Below, piece after piece: positions 1 to 7,293 of a stretch of DNA of 64,000 nucleotides. Position 1 is the first letter of the stretch. Every line of letters starts with the position of its first letter. The notes below the pieces were generated by a model. The model was given only the letters and a program-made list of their open reading frames with translations. It was not told the DNA's origin and did no database searches. A program made the position numbers and the translations under genes. Origin of the DNA: Pigmentiphaga daeguensis (GTDB lineage: Bacteria; Pseudomonadota; Gammaproteobacteria; Burkholderiales; Burkholderiaceae_B); NCBI RefSeq assembly GCF_039523035.1, contig NZ_BAAAEN010000013.1:98211-162210 (forward strand). The letters run 5' to 3'.

Positions 1-886
1 GCGCCTGCGCCGCCGTGCCACCGGTATCGGCGGCGCCCTCGCGCACCAGGAAATCCGCCGCGCGGCGCACGATGTCCAGCGGATGCTCGTGGCGCGGCGC
101 GGGCAGCACCGGCGTCATCAGCCCCAGCACGACCCCCGCCAGTGTGGGATGCGCGCCCGTCTGCAACAGGCCGATCCACAGCACCGCGCCGGGCAACACG
201 TAGGCGTAGGCGGTCCCCACGCCCATCCGTTGCAGGGCCAGCACCATCACGATGCCCACGGCGGCCACGAGCAATCCGCTGAGGTCCAGCCCGCCGGAAT
301 AGAACATTGCGATGATCAGCACCGCGACGATGTCGTCGATGATCGCCAGCGCCAGCAGGAAGATGCGCACGCTGGCGGGAATGGACCGGCCCAGCAGCGC
401 CAGCACGCCGACCGCGAACGCGATGTCGGTGGCGGTGGGCACGGCCCAGCCCTGGCTTTGCGGCGCCTGGCCGTTGAACGCAAGATAGATCAGCGCGGGC
501 ACCGCCACGCCGCCCAGGGCGGCCGCCAGCGGCAGCGCCGCCTGGGCCAGGCTGGCCAGCGCGCCCTCGTGGATCTCGCGCCGTATCTCCATCCCGACCA
601 CGAGGAAGAACACCGTCATCAATGCGTCGTTGATCCAGAAATGCAGCGACTGCGAGACGACGTGGCTGCCCAGGCCGAAAGTCAGCGGCGCATGCCACAG
701 CGCGTGGTAGGCGGAGGCGTAGGAGGAATTGGCCCAGACCAGGGCGGTGGCGGCGGCCGCCAGCAGCACGATGCCGCTGACGGCTTCGATGTGAAGAAAT
801 CTTTCCACCGCGAGCAGGGCTCGAGCGGCAAGATCCTGGGCGCGCGGAACGGGCCGGCGAGGGGCGTGTCGATTCATCTGGATCAT
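1..886 (-). CDS. nhaA: Na+/H+ antiporter NhaA, C-terminus cut off by window edge
   Basis: Inner-membrane antiporter that exports Na+ in exchange for protons, for pH and sodium homeostasis. The reverse strand is open from an ATG at 886 (a second in-frame ATG lies at 877) to the window edge, giving about 295 residues; the family is usually near 390, so roughly the last quarter lies outside. Hydrophobic segments alternate throughout. The family hallmarks are visible: the ATDIAFAVG stretch and the AIIDDI stretch holding the paired aspartates that bind the ions. No clear Shine-Dalgarno is seen before either ATG. The gene faces away from the dehydrogenase at 1010. Confidence 0.9.
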   Translation of the reverse strand, partial: MIQMNRHAPRRPVPRAQDLAARALLAVERFLHIEAVSGIVLLAAAATALVWANSSYASAYHALWHAPLTFGLGSHVVSQSLHFWINDALMTVFFLVVGMEIRREIHEGALASLAQAALPLAAALGGVAVPALIYLAFNGQAPQSQGWAVPTATDIAFAVGVLALLGRSIPASVRIFLLALAIIDDIVAVLIIAMFYSGGLDLSGLLVAAVGIVMVLALQRMGVGTAYAYVLPGAVLWIGLLQTGAHPTLAGVVLGLMTPVLPAPRHEHPLDIVRRAADFLVREGAADTGGTAAQA

Positions 887-1009
887 CCAAGAATCCCGCA
901 CCGGCGGCCCGACCGGTGCCCAGAACCTGCCCCCGCGTATACAGCGAGGACACCCGGCGTTATTTTATACGAACACGCGCCACATCCATCCTGCCCAGGA
1001 GAGTCCCTC

Positions 1010-2041
1010 ATGAAAGCCGTTGTGCTCGGAGCCCCAGGCGGGCTCGACCATCTCCAGTTCATCGACCTGCCCGACCCCGGATCCCCGGCGGCCGGGGAGA
1101 TCCGCGTGCGCCTGCACGCGAGTTCCCTGAACTACCACGACTACCTCGTCGCCCTGCGCACGGACGAGCGCTACTTCGGCCGCATTCCGATGGCGGACGG
1201 CGCCGGCGTGGTCGAGGAGGTGGGCCCGGGGGTCGAGGAGTTCGCGGAAGGCGACCACGTGGTGTCCACTTTCTTCCCGCACTGGCTGGACGGCGAGGCG
1301 CGGGTGGGCAATTTCTCCACGGTTCCCGGCGACGGCGTGGACGGCTATGCGCGCGAGGCCATCGTCCGCCCGGCGACCTGGTTCACGCACGCTCCCCGCC
1401 ATCTGGACCACGCCGAATCGGCCACGCTGACCACGGCCGGACTGACCGCCTGGCGCGCGCTGGTCGGCGACGGCCGGCTCAAGGCGGGCGACACGGTACT
1501 GGCGCTGGGCACGGGCGGCGTCTCGATCTTCGCGCTGCAACTGGCCAAGGCCATGGGCGCGTCCGTCATCATCACCTCGTCGTCGGACGAGAAGCTGGCG
1601 CGCGCCCGCGCGCTCGGCGCCGACCACGTCATCAACTACCGCGACGATCCGCAGTGGGGCGACACGGTGCGCAAGCTTACCGGAGGCGGCGTGGACCACG
1701 TCATCGAGGTCGGCGGCCCGGGTACGCTGGCGCAATCCATCAAGGCGGTGCGCGTGGCGGGCCACATCTCGCTGATCGGCGTGCTGACCGGCGGCAGCGG
1801 CGAGATTCCCACGGCCGCGCTGATGGCCAAGCAGGCTCGCCTGCAAGGCCTGATCGTGGGCAGCCGCCGGCAGCAGCAGGAGATGGTGCGCGCCCTGGAG
1901 GCCATCGGCCTGCATCCCGTGATCGACCGTCGCTTCCCCCTCGAGAAGATCGCCGACGCCTTCCGCCACGAGGCCGCGCACGCTCATTTCGGCAAGATCT
2001 GCCTGGAGTTCCAGGCGCAAGACACGAAGGAGCCCGCATGA
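1010..2041 (+). CDS. NAD(P)-dependent MDR-family alcohol dehydrogenase / quinone oxidoreductase
   Basis: Medium-chain dehydrogenase/reductase of 343 residues. The N-terminal GroES-like half carries the SLNYHDYLVALR segment; the Rossmann half has the nucleotide motif LGTGGVSIFALQLAKAMGA near residue 166 and the usual GADHVINY segment. I do not see the cysteine/histidine zinc ligands of classical alcohol dehydrogenases, so a zinc-free quinone-oxidoreductase type is likely. The reading frame is open far upstream, but homology to the family begins at the ATG at 1010. Its stop overlaps the start of the GST gene (ATGA), indicating translational coupling; the pair may act on reactive carbonyls or electrophiles. 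The substrate is unknown. Confidence 0.85.
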   Translation: MKAVVLGAPGGLDHLQFIDLPDPGSPAAGEIRVRLHASSLNYHDYLVALRTDERYFGRIPMADGAGVVEEVGPGVEEFAEGDHVVSTFFPHWLDGEARVGNFSTVPGDGVDGYAREAIVRPATWFTHAPRHLDHAESATLTTAGLTAWRALVGDGRLKAGDTVLALGTGGVSIFALQLAKAMGASVIITSSSDEKLARARALGADHVINYRDDPQWGDTVRKLTGGGVDHVIEVGGPGTLAQSIKAVRVAGHISLIGVLTGGSGEIPTAALMAKQARLQGLIVGSRRQQQEMVRALEAIGLHPVIDRRFPLEKIADAFRHEAAHAHFGKICLEFQAQDTKEPA

Positions 2042-2748
2042 CCTACGAGTTCTGGTACTGGAACGGCATACCCGGACGCGGCGAGTTCGTCCGCCTGGCG
2101 CTGGAAGCCGGCGGAATCCCCTACCGGGAATGCGCGCGCGAGCCGGGCGTCGATGCTTCGGACCTGGTGGCCGACATGCGCGCCGACCGCGACAGCCCTC
2201 CCTTCGCACCGCCGTACCTGGTCGCAGGAGACATGACGATCTCGCAAACGGCCAACATCCTGCTCTTCCTGGGAGAACGCCACGGCCTCGCGCCGAGCGA
2301 CCTGGCGGGCCGGCTGTGGATCAACCAGATCCAGCTGACCATCGCCGACATGGTGGCCGAGGCCCATGACGTCCATCACCCCATCGCCTCCGGCCTGTAT
2401 TACGAGGAGCAGAAGGCGGAAGCGCTGCGGCGCGCCAGCGATTTCCGCGCCCAGCGCATGCCCAAGTTCCTGGGCTACTTCGAACGCGTGCTGGCCCGCC
2501 GTGGCGACTGGATCGGCGGCGGCGGCCGCTGGACCTATGCCGACCTGTCGCTCTATCACCTGGTCGATGGCCTGCTGTATGCGTTCCCCCGGCGCATGAC
2601 GACCCTGGCGCGCGACCATCCACGGGTGATGGCGCTGCACGCGCGCGTCGGCGGCCTGCCGGAACTCCAGGCCTACCTGGGCAGTGGACGGCGCCTGCCC
2701 TGGGGTGACGGCATCTTCCGCCACTACCGGGAACTCGACGGCGATTGA
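2038..2748 (+). CDS. Glutathione S-transferase family protein
   Basis: Cytosolic GST of 236 residues. The N-terminal thioredoxin-like domain starts with FWYWNGIPGRGEFVRLAL, a pattern close to sigma/alpha-type GSTs with an early catalytic tyrosine, and has the glutathione-binding SQTANILLFLG segment at about residue 70. The C-terminal half is helical with a conserved YADLSLYHLVDGL segment. The start overlaps the stop of the upstream dehydrogenase by four bases, so the two are co-translated. Likely role: conjugation or reduction of electrophiles with glutathione; the actual substrate cannot be read from sequence. Confidence 0.85.
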   Translation: MTYEFWYWNGIPGRGEFVRLALEAGGIPYRECAREPGVDASDLVADMRADRDSPPFAPPYLVAGDMTISQTANILLFLGERHGLAPSDLAGRLWINQIQLTIADMVAEAHDVHHPIASGLYYEEQKAEALRRASDFRAQRMPKFLGYFERVLARRGDWIGGGGRWTYADLSLYHLVDGLLYAFPRRMTTLARDHPRVMALHARVGGLPELQAYLGSGRRLPWGDGIFRHYRELDGD

Positions 2749-2792
2749 GGCGCGTTTGCGGAGAAACGGCGGCAGCCTGTACGCTTGGGGCG

Positions 2793-3665
2793 ATGTCTTC
2801 TCCCGCCCTTCCCATGCCCGCCATGCTTGCCCGTTGCCTGCTGTGGACGGCCGCCCTGTGCGCCGCCTTGCCCGCCCATGCCGAAAGCTTCATCACCCGT
2901 CTTCTGAACAAGCCCGTGCCCGGCGGCGTGGCCGTGATTCCGCTGGGGGACGGCCCCGCCGCCCCCGTGGCCACCTATCTGGGCCGCAGGACGATGGTGC
3001 TGCGCGACGACGGCGGGCAGTGGATCGCCGTCGTCGGCATACCGCTCGGCACCAGGCCGGGCACGCAACGGCTGGCGGTGCAGGAGGAAGCGGGAACGCG
3101 CACGCTGGATTTCCAGGTGGGCAGCAAGACCTACGTCGCCCAGCACATCAAGCTCAAGAACAAGCGCCAGGTCAACCCGGACCCGGCCGACCTCGCGCGC
3201 ATCGAGAAGGAAACCGCCGAACAACTGGCCGCCTACCGCGCCTTCCGCCCCCAGGGCCCCAGCAACGTCATGCTGGACCGCCCCGTTGCCGGCGGCCGGC
3301 TTTCCAGCCCCTTCGGCCTGCAACGCTTCTTCAACGGCGAACCCCGCAACCCCCATTCCGGCCTGGACTTCGCCGTGCCCGCGGGCACGCCGGTCAAGGC
3401 TCCCGCCGCGGGACGCGTGGTCCTGGTGGGCGACTACTTCTTCAATGGCAGGACGGTATTCGTGGACCATGGCCAGGGCTTCATCAGCATGTTCTGCCAT
3501 CTGTCCGAGATCGGGGTGCGCGTGGGCCAGGAAGTGGCGCGCGGCGAGGAAGTCGGACGAGTCGGATCGACCGGCCGCGCCACCGGTCCCCACTTGCACT
3601 GGAACGTCAGCCTGAACGACGCGCGGGTGGACCCCGCCATCTTCATCGGCGCCTTCAAGCCCTGA
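2793..3665 (+). CDS. M23-family peptidoglycan DD-metallopeptidase
   Basis: Exported zinc endopeptidase of the LytM type, 290 residues, predicted to cut peptidoglycan cross-links or activate amidases in the periplasm. A signal peptide (hydrophobic stretch ending in LPAHA) is followed by an N-terminal beta-rich domain and a C-terminal M23 domain. The zinc ligands are visible in NPHSGLDFAVP (HxxxD) and GPHLHW (HxH). I chose the ATG at 2793; a TTG at 2745 overlapping the GST stop is in frame but would put 16 charged residues ahead of the signal peptide. It may still be part of the upstream transcript, as the gap is only 44 bases. Confidence 0.88.
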   Translation: MSSPALPMPAMLARCLLWTAALCAALPAHAESFITRLLNKPVPGGVAVIPLGDGPAAPVATYLGRRTMVLRDDGGQWIAVVGIPLGTRPGTQRLAVQEEAGTRTLDFQVGSKTYVAQHIKLKNKRQVNPDPADLARIEKETAEQLAAYRAFRPQGPSNVMLDRPVAGGRLSSPFGLQRFFNGEPRNPHSGLDFAVPAGTPVKAPAAGRVVLVGDYFFNGRTVFVDHGQGFISMFCHLSEIGVRVGQEVARGEEVGRVGSTGRATGPHLHWNVSLNDARVDPAIFIGAFKP

Positions 3666-3760
3666 GAAGGCGCAACACTTCATTACACATCTTCCGCTTG
3701 CGCGCCGGCCGGGCGTATGGGATGAATACCTGGATCGCCCACGCCGTCCAAGGAGGTTCC

Positions 3761-4360
3761 ATGAGCAAGGTCCTGGTTCTCTATTACTCGTCATACGGCC
3801 ACATCGAGAAAATGGCCGAGGCCGTGGCCGAGGGGGCGCGCAGCGCGGGCGCCCAGGTGGACATCAAGCGCGTGCCGGAAACCGTGCCGCCCGACGTCGC
3901 CAAGAATGCCCACTTCAAGCTGGACCAGGCGGCTCCCGTGGCCACGGTGGCCGATCTCGAGCACTACGACGCCATCGTCATCGGCACCGGCACGCGCTAC
4001 GGGCGCATGTCCTCGCAGATGGCGGCCTTCCTGGACCAGACCGGCGGCCTGTGGGCGCGCGGAGCGCTGAACGGCAAGGTGGGGGCCGCGTTCACCTCCA
4101 CCGCCACGCAGCATGGCGGCCAGGAGACGACATTGTTCTCCATCATCACCAACCTGCTGCATTTCGGCATGGTGGTGGTGGGCCTGCCGTACAGCTACCA
4201 GGGCCAGATGACCCTGACCGAGATCGTGGGAGGCGCGCCCTACGGCGCGACCACCATCGCGGGAGGCGACGGCTCGCGCCAGCCCTCGGCGGCAGACCTC
4301 GCCGGCGCGCGCTTCCAGGGCGAACTGGTGGCCCGCACCGCCAACAAGCTGTTCGGCTGA
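3761..4360 (+). CDS. wrbA: NAD(P)H:quinone oxidoreductase WrbA
   Basis: FMN-dependent two-electron quinone reductase of 199 residues, the usual WrbA length, acting in the cytosol in oxidative-stress protection. The flavodoxin phosphate loop is at residues 7-14 (YYSSYGHI), followed by GTGTRYGRMSSQMAAFLDQT and the WrbA-specific STATQHGGQETT segment. The longer open frame starting at 2684 is only read-through: the ATG at 3761 is preceded by a perfect AGGAGG at 3751-3756, which decides the start. Monocistronic; it converges on the DUF4168 gene with a hairpin between them. Confidence 0.95.
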   Translation: MSKVLVLYYSSYGHIEKMAEAVAEGARSAGAQVDIKRVPETVPPDVAKNAHFKLDQAAPVATVADLEHYDAIVIGTGTRYGRMSSQMAAFLDQTGGLWARGALNGKVGAAFTSTATQHGGQETTLFSIITNLLHFGMVVVGLPYSYQGQMTLTEIVGGAPYGATTIAGGDGSRQPSAADLAGARFQGELVARTANKLFG

Positions 4361-4371
4361 TCGCGCGCGAA

Positions 4372-4395
4372 CATCGCGGGCATGCGCCCGCGATG
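4372..4395. terminator. Bidirectional hairpin between wrbA and the DUF4168 gene
   Basis: Perfect 10-bp stem CATCGCGGGC / GCCCGCGATG with a four-base loop, placed in the 37-base gap between two convergent stop codons. There is no T-run, so it may be a weak or Rho-assisted terminator, but its position fits a shared transcription end. Confidence 0.5.
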
Positions 4396-4397
4396 CC

Positions 4398-4790
4398 TTA
4401 CTTGGCCATGTCGCGGGCGCGCTGGGCCAGGCTGGGATTCTGCTCGACGGCCTGGCCGATGCCGTTGAACTCGTCCACCGTCAGGCCTTCGCGGTGCACG
4501 GCGTCGACCATCTTGTCATCGGCCTCCTTGTGCACCTGCTGCTGCGACGCGGCGTCCGTCGCGGCGTTGAGCCGCGGCGTGTACTCCTGCGAAATCATGG
4601 CCACCTTCTGCGCGGCGCTCACGAACTTGCGCAGTTGATCGTCCGACACATTGGCCGCGGGCTGGGGCTGCGTGGGCATCGCGCCCTGCGCGGGATCCGG
4701 CGCGGGCGCCTGCTGCGGGGCCTGCGCCATCGCGGCCGACGCCATCGCGATCAGGCAGGCGCCCACGGCGGGGACATAGCTTCGTTTCAT
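4398..4790 (-). CDS. Exported DUF4168 domain protein
   Basis: Small periplasmic protein of 130 residues with a signal peptide (MKRSYVPAVGACLIAM, cleavage after AMA) and a proline/glutamine-rich linker. The remainder, from about residue 50 (VSDDQLRKFVSAAQKVAMI) to the end, matches the helical DUF4168 pattern. No function is established for this domain. The ATG at 4790 is preceded by GGAGA at a good distance. Longer reverse-strand frames running through it up to 5813 are shadows of the MFS gene in another frame. Confidence 0.75.
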   Translation of the reverse strand: MKRSYVPAVGACLIAMASAAMAQAPQQAPAPDPAQGAMPTQPQPAANVSDDQLRKFVSAAQKVAMISQEYTPRLNAATDAASQQQVHKEADDKMVDAVHREGLTVDEFNGIGQAVEQNPSLAQRARDMAK

Positions 4791-5026
4791 GGCAATCTCC
4801 AAATGGGGTTCCTGGTGCCACCATCCTGCCAAAACCAGGCCGGGCGCCGGGTTGCCGTATGTATGCGAGAAAGCGCCACGGGCCTCACAGGCCGTAACAT
4901 CCACGCCCCGCGCGGCCGTCATCCTTGCCATGGACGAGCCCCGGGGTGCCGCCGCACCAGGGTCTGGGGCCGGCACCTTCCGACGCCCCCGGCGCCGATG
5001 CGGGCCGCCGGCCGCGATGCCGACGC

Positions 5027-6493
5027 TTACATCTTGGCGGCGGGACGGCTCGCGCGTCCCACGGTAGTGGGCGGTATCCAGACCGTGGCGGCCATGACCA
5101 GCAACGAGATGACCAGCACCGCCCAGAACGTCATGTGCAGGGAGTCCTGCATGGCGGCCTGGATGACGGGATTGGCGCCGGCGGATTCCAGCGCGCGCTT
5201 GAGCTGCTCCGAGGAGATGGGCGCATCGCTGGTGGCCCGGGCCAGTCCGAAGTTGAACACCGCGCCCAGCGCGGTCGCTCCCAGGGTGCTGCCCAGGTTG
5301 CGCGCGAAGATGTTGGAGGCGGTCGCGCTGCCGCGGTCGGACACGTCCACGATCTCCTGGATCAGCACCAGCGAGCAAACGCCCATGAAGCCCATGCCCA
5401 GGCCCACGATCAGCGAGCCCGCTCCCGCCAGCACCGGCGAATTGTCCGGCGACAGCAGCAGGAATGCGCAGGCCCCGATCGGCACCAGTATGCTGCCCAG
5501 GAGCAGCATGGGGCGCAGGCCGTAGCGGGGAAACGCCTTGGCCGCCACGGTGGACCCCAGCGGCCAGCCCACCATGATCATGGTCAGCGCCAGCCCCGCC
5601 ACCACCGGCGTGCGGTGCTGCACGCTCTGCACGTACATGGGCAGGAAGGTCGTCAGCCCCATGATCACCATGCTTCCCAGCAGCATCGCCACGTTCGCCG
5701 CCGCCACCGGACGCCGGCTCCACAAGGCGAAGGACACCACGGGATGCTCGGCGCGCCGCTCCTGCAGCACGAACAGGACCAGGCAGACGACGAAGGCGCC
5801 GGCCGCCATCCACGCGCGCGAGGCCTGGCCGTCGCCGGCGTCGGTCAGGGCGATCATCAGTGCCGCCACGGTGGCCGTGAACAGCGCGGCGCCGGTCACG
5901 TCGATGGACATCGGCCGCCGCTCACGCTGTTCATGCAGGAAGAACACGAAGCCCGCCGTGGCCAGGAGGCCCAGCGGCACGTTCATCCAGAAGATCCAGG
6001 CCCACGAGAACTGGTGGATGATGAGCGCCCCCAGCATGGGGCCCAGCACGCCGGAAATCGCCCATACGCTGGCCAGGTATCCCTGGACCTTGCCGCGCTC
6101 GCGCACCGGATACAGGTCGGCCACGATGGTCATGCCCACCGGCTGTATCGCGCCCGCCCCTATGCCCTGGATGAGCCGGAAGACGATCATCGAGGGCATG
6201 GACCATGCGAAGCCCGCCAGTATCGAGCCCAGCAGGAACGCGGCGATGCCGGCCAGCATCATCGGCTTGCGGCCATAGATGTCGGAAAGCTTGCCGAACA
6301 CCACGGTCATCGCGGTCTGGGTCAGGAGGAAGGACGCGAACACCCAGCTGTACAGCTTCAGTCCGCCCAAGTCCCCGGCTATCTGCGGCATGGCGGTCGC
6401 CACGATGGTGGCCTCGATGGCGATCATGAACATGGAGGCCATCACCGAGGCAATGACGAGGGGGCGCGAGGAACGTGATACGGCGGAAGACAC
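5027..6493 (-). CDS. DHA2-family (EmrB/QacA-like) MFS drug efflux transporter
   Basis: Proton-driven multidrug exporter of the 14-helix DHA2 family, about 488 residues from the GTG at 6493; an ATG at 6550 would add 19 arginine-rich residues and looks less likely. Visible family marks are motif A (GKLSDIYGRKP) after helix 2, motif C (GYLASVWAISGVLGPMLGAL) in helix 5, and IEATIVATAMPQIAGDL in helix 1, the DHA2 version of the D-x-x-x-V-N-V-A-L-P signature. No membrane-fusion partner or dedicated regulator is adjacent, so it probably works as a single-component pump. The substrate is unknown. Confidence 0.9.
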   Translation of the reverse strand: MSSAVSRSSRPLVIASVMASMFMIAIEATIVATAMPQIAGDLGGLKLYSWVFASFLLTQTAMTVVFGKLSDIYGRKPMMLAGIAAFLLGSILAGFAWSMPSMIVFRLIQGIGAGAIQPVGMTIVADLYPVRERGKVQGYLASVWAISGVLGPMLGALIIHQFSWAWIFWMNVPLGLLATAGFVFFLHEQRERRPMSIDVTGAALFTATVAALMIALTDAGDGQASRAWMAAGAFVVCLVLFVLQERRAEHPVVSFALWSRRPVAAANVAMLLGSMVIMGLTTFLPMYVQSVQHRTPVVAGLALTMIMVGWPLGSTVAAKAFPRYGLRPMLLLGSILVPIGACAFLLLSPDNSPVLAGAGSLIVGLGMGFMGVCSLVLIQEIVDVSDRGSATASNIFARNLGSTLGATALGAVFNFGLARATSDAPISSEQLKRALESAGANPVIQAAMQDSLHMTFWAVLVISLLVMAATVWIPPTTVGRASRPAAKM

Positions 6494-6633
6494 GATGCGG
6501 AATCCGTTGCGTAAGAGGTGGCCCGGTCGGGCCCGACGAGTGTAGAGCACGAGGCTGGATCCCGGAAATGCGGCATGTCAGCCGCTTGTCAGGATCGTGA
6601 TCGGCAACCCGTTGTCAGCAGCGGTATCGGCCA

Positions 6634-6661
6634 TTGGTTCGCGTCGCCAACCTGGTATACG
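6634..6661 (+). promoter_or_regulatory. Candidate sigma-70 promoter of the DUF2501 gene
   Basis: TTGGTT (6634-6639) and TATACG (6656-6661) are separated by 16 bases, about 70 bases before the ATG at 6730, which itself has an AAGGAG Shine-Dalgarno. Found by eye only. Confidence 0.35.
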
Positions 6662-6729
6662 CTTGAGCAGCATCCGGCGAGCGGCCCCGGCCCTTCACCG
6701 GACCATCCAAGCCGTCAAGGAGATCAAAC

Positions 6730-7188
6730 ATGTCGACCGCTGCCCCCCGTCTTGCCGCCATCGCCCTGGGCCTGTTCCTGGGAGCCTCCACCGCCGCCCA
6801 GGCCCAGCTTCTGGATTCCGTCAAGGGCGCGCTGGGCGGCGGCGGCCAGCAATCGTCGGGCGGCGGAGGATCGCTGCTGGGCGGCCTGGGCGGCGCGTCC
6901 ATGCCCTCGCTGGGTTCGGTCGGCACCGGCAACATCACGGGCATCCTGACCTATTGCGCGAAGAACAATTATCTCGGCGGCGGCGCGTCGTCCGTCAAGG
7001 ACAAGCTGCTGGGCAAGCTGGGCGGCGAACAGCAGGCCCAGTCCGATCCCGGCTATCGCGAGGGACTGAGCGGCATCCTGGGCGGCAACAGCGGGCAGAA
7101 GATGGAGCTGGGAGGCGGCGGGCTCAAGCAGCAGATCACCGAAAAGGTCTGCGACCAGGTGCTGGAATACGGCCAGTCGCTGCTGTAG
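6730..7188 (+). CDS. Exported DUF2501 family protein
   Basis: Periplasmic protein of 152 residues. The signal peptide is clear (hydrophobic core IALGLFLGAS, cleavage after AQA). The mature protein has a glycine/serine-rich stretch at residues 35-60, then the DUF2501 core GNITGILTYCAKNNYLGGG and a C-terminal ITEKVCDQVLEYGQSLL, giving two cysteines that could form a disulfide. The family (E. coli YjjA type) has no known function. AAGGAG precedes the ATG by seven bases. It stands alone between divergent and co-directional neighbours. Confidence 0.8.
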   Translation: MSTAAPRLAAIALGLFLGASTAAQAQLLDSVKGALGGGGQQSSGGGGSLLGGLGGASMPSLGSVGTGNITGILTYCAKNNYLGGGASSVKDKLLGKLGGEQQAQSDPGYREGLSGILGGNSGQKMELGGGGLKQQITEKVCDQVLEYGQSLL

Positions 7189-7293
7189 GGCCGGCACGAA
7201 AGGCCTGCTCCATGCCTTGACTCACGCCGAGGCACGAAAAATGCGGGAGGGCGCGGCACCATCCCGCATGACTCGTCCCGGAGCCGGCCGTCA

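Noticed and set aside
83..1009. Long plus-strand open frame running into the dehydrogenase gene
   Set aside because: It is the antisense of nhaA, rich in Gln/His/Arg, and has no family features until the ATG at 1010.
2684..3760. In-frame N-terminal extension of wrbA
   Set aside because: WrbA homology starts at the ATG at 3761, directly after a perfect AGGAGG.
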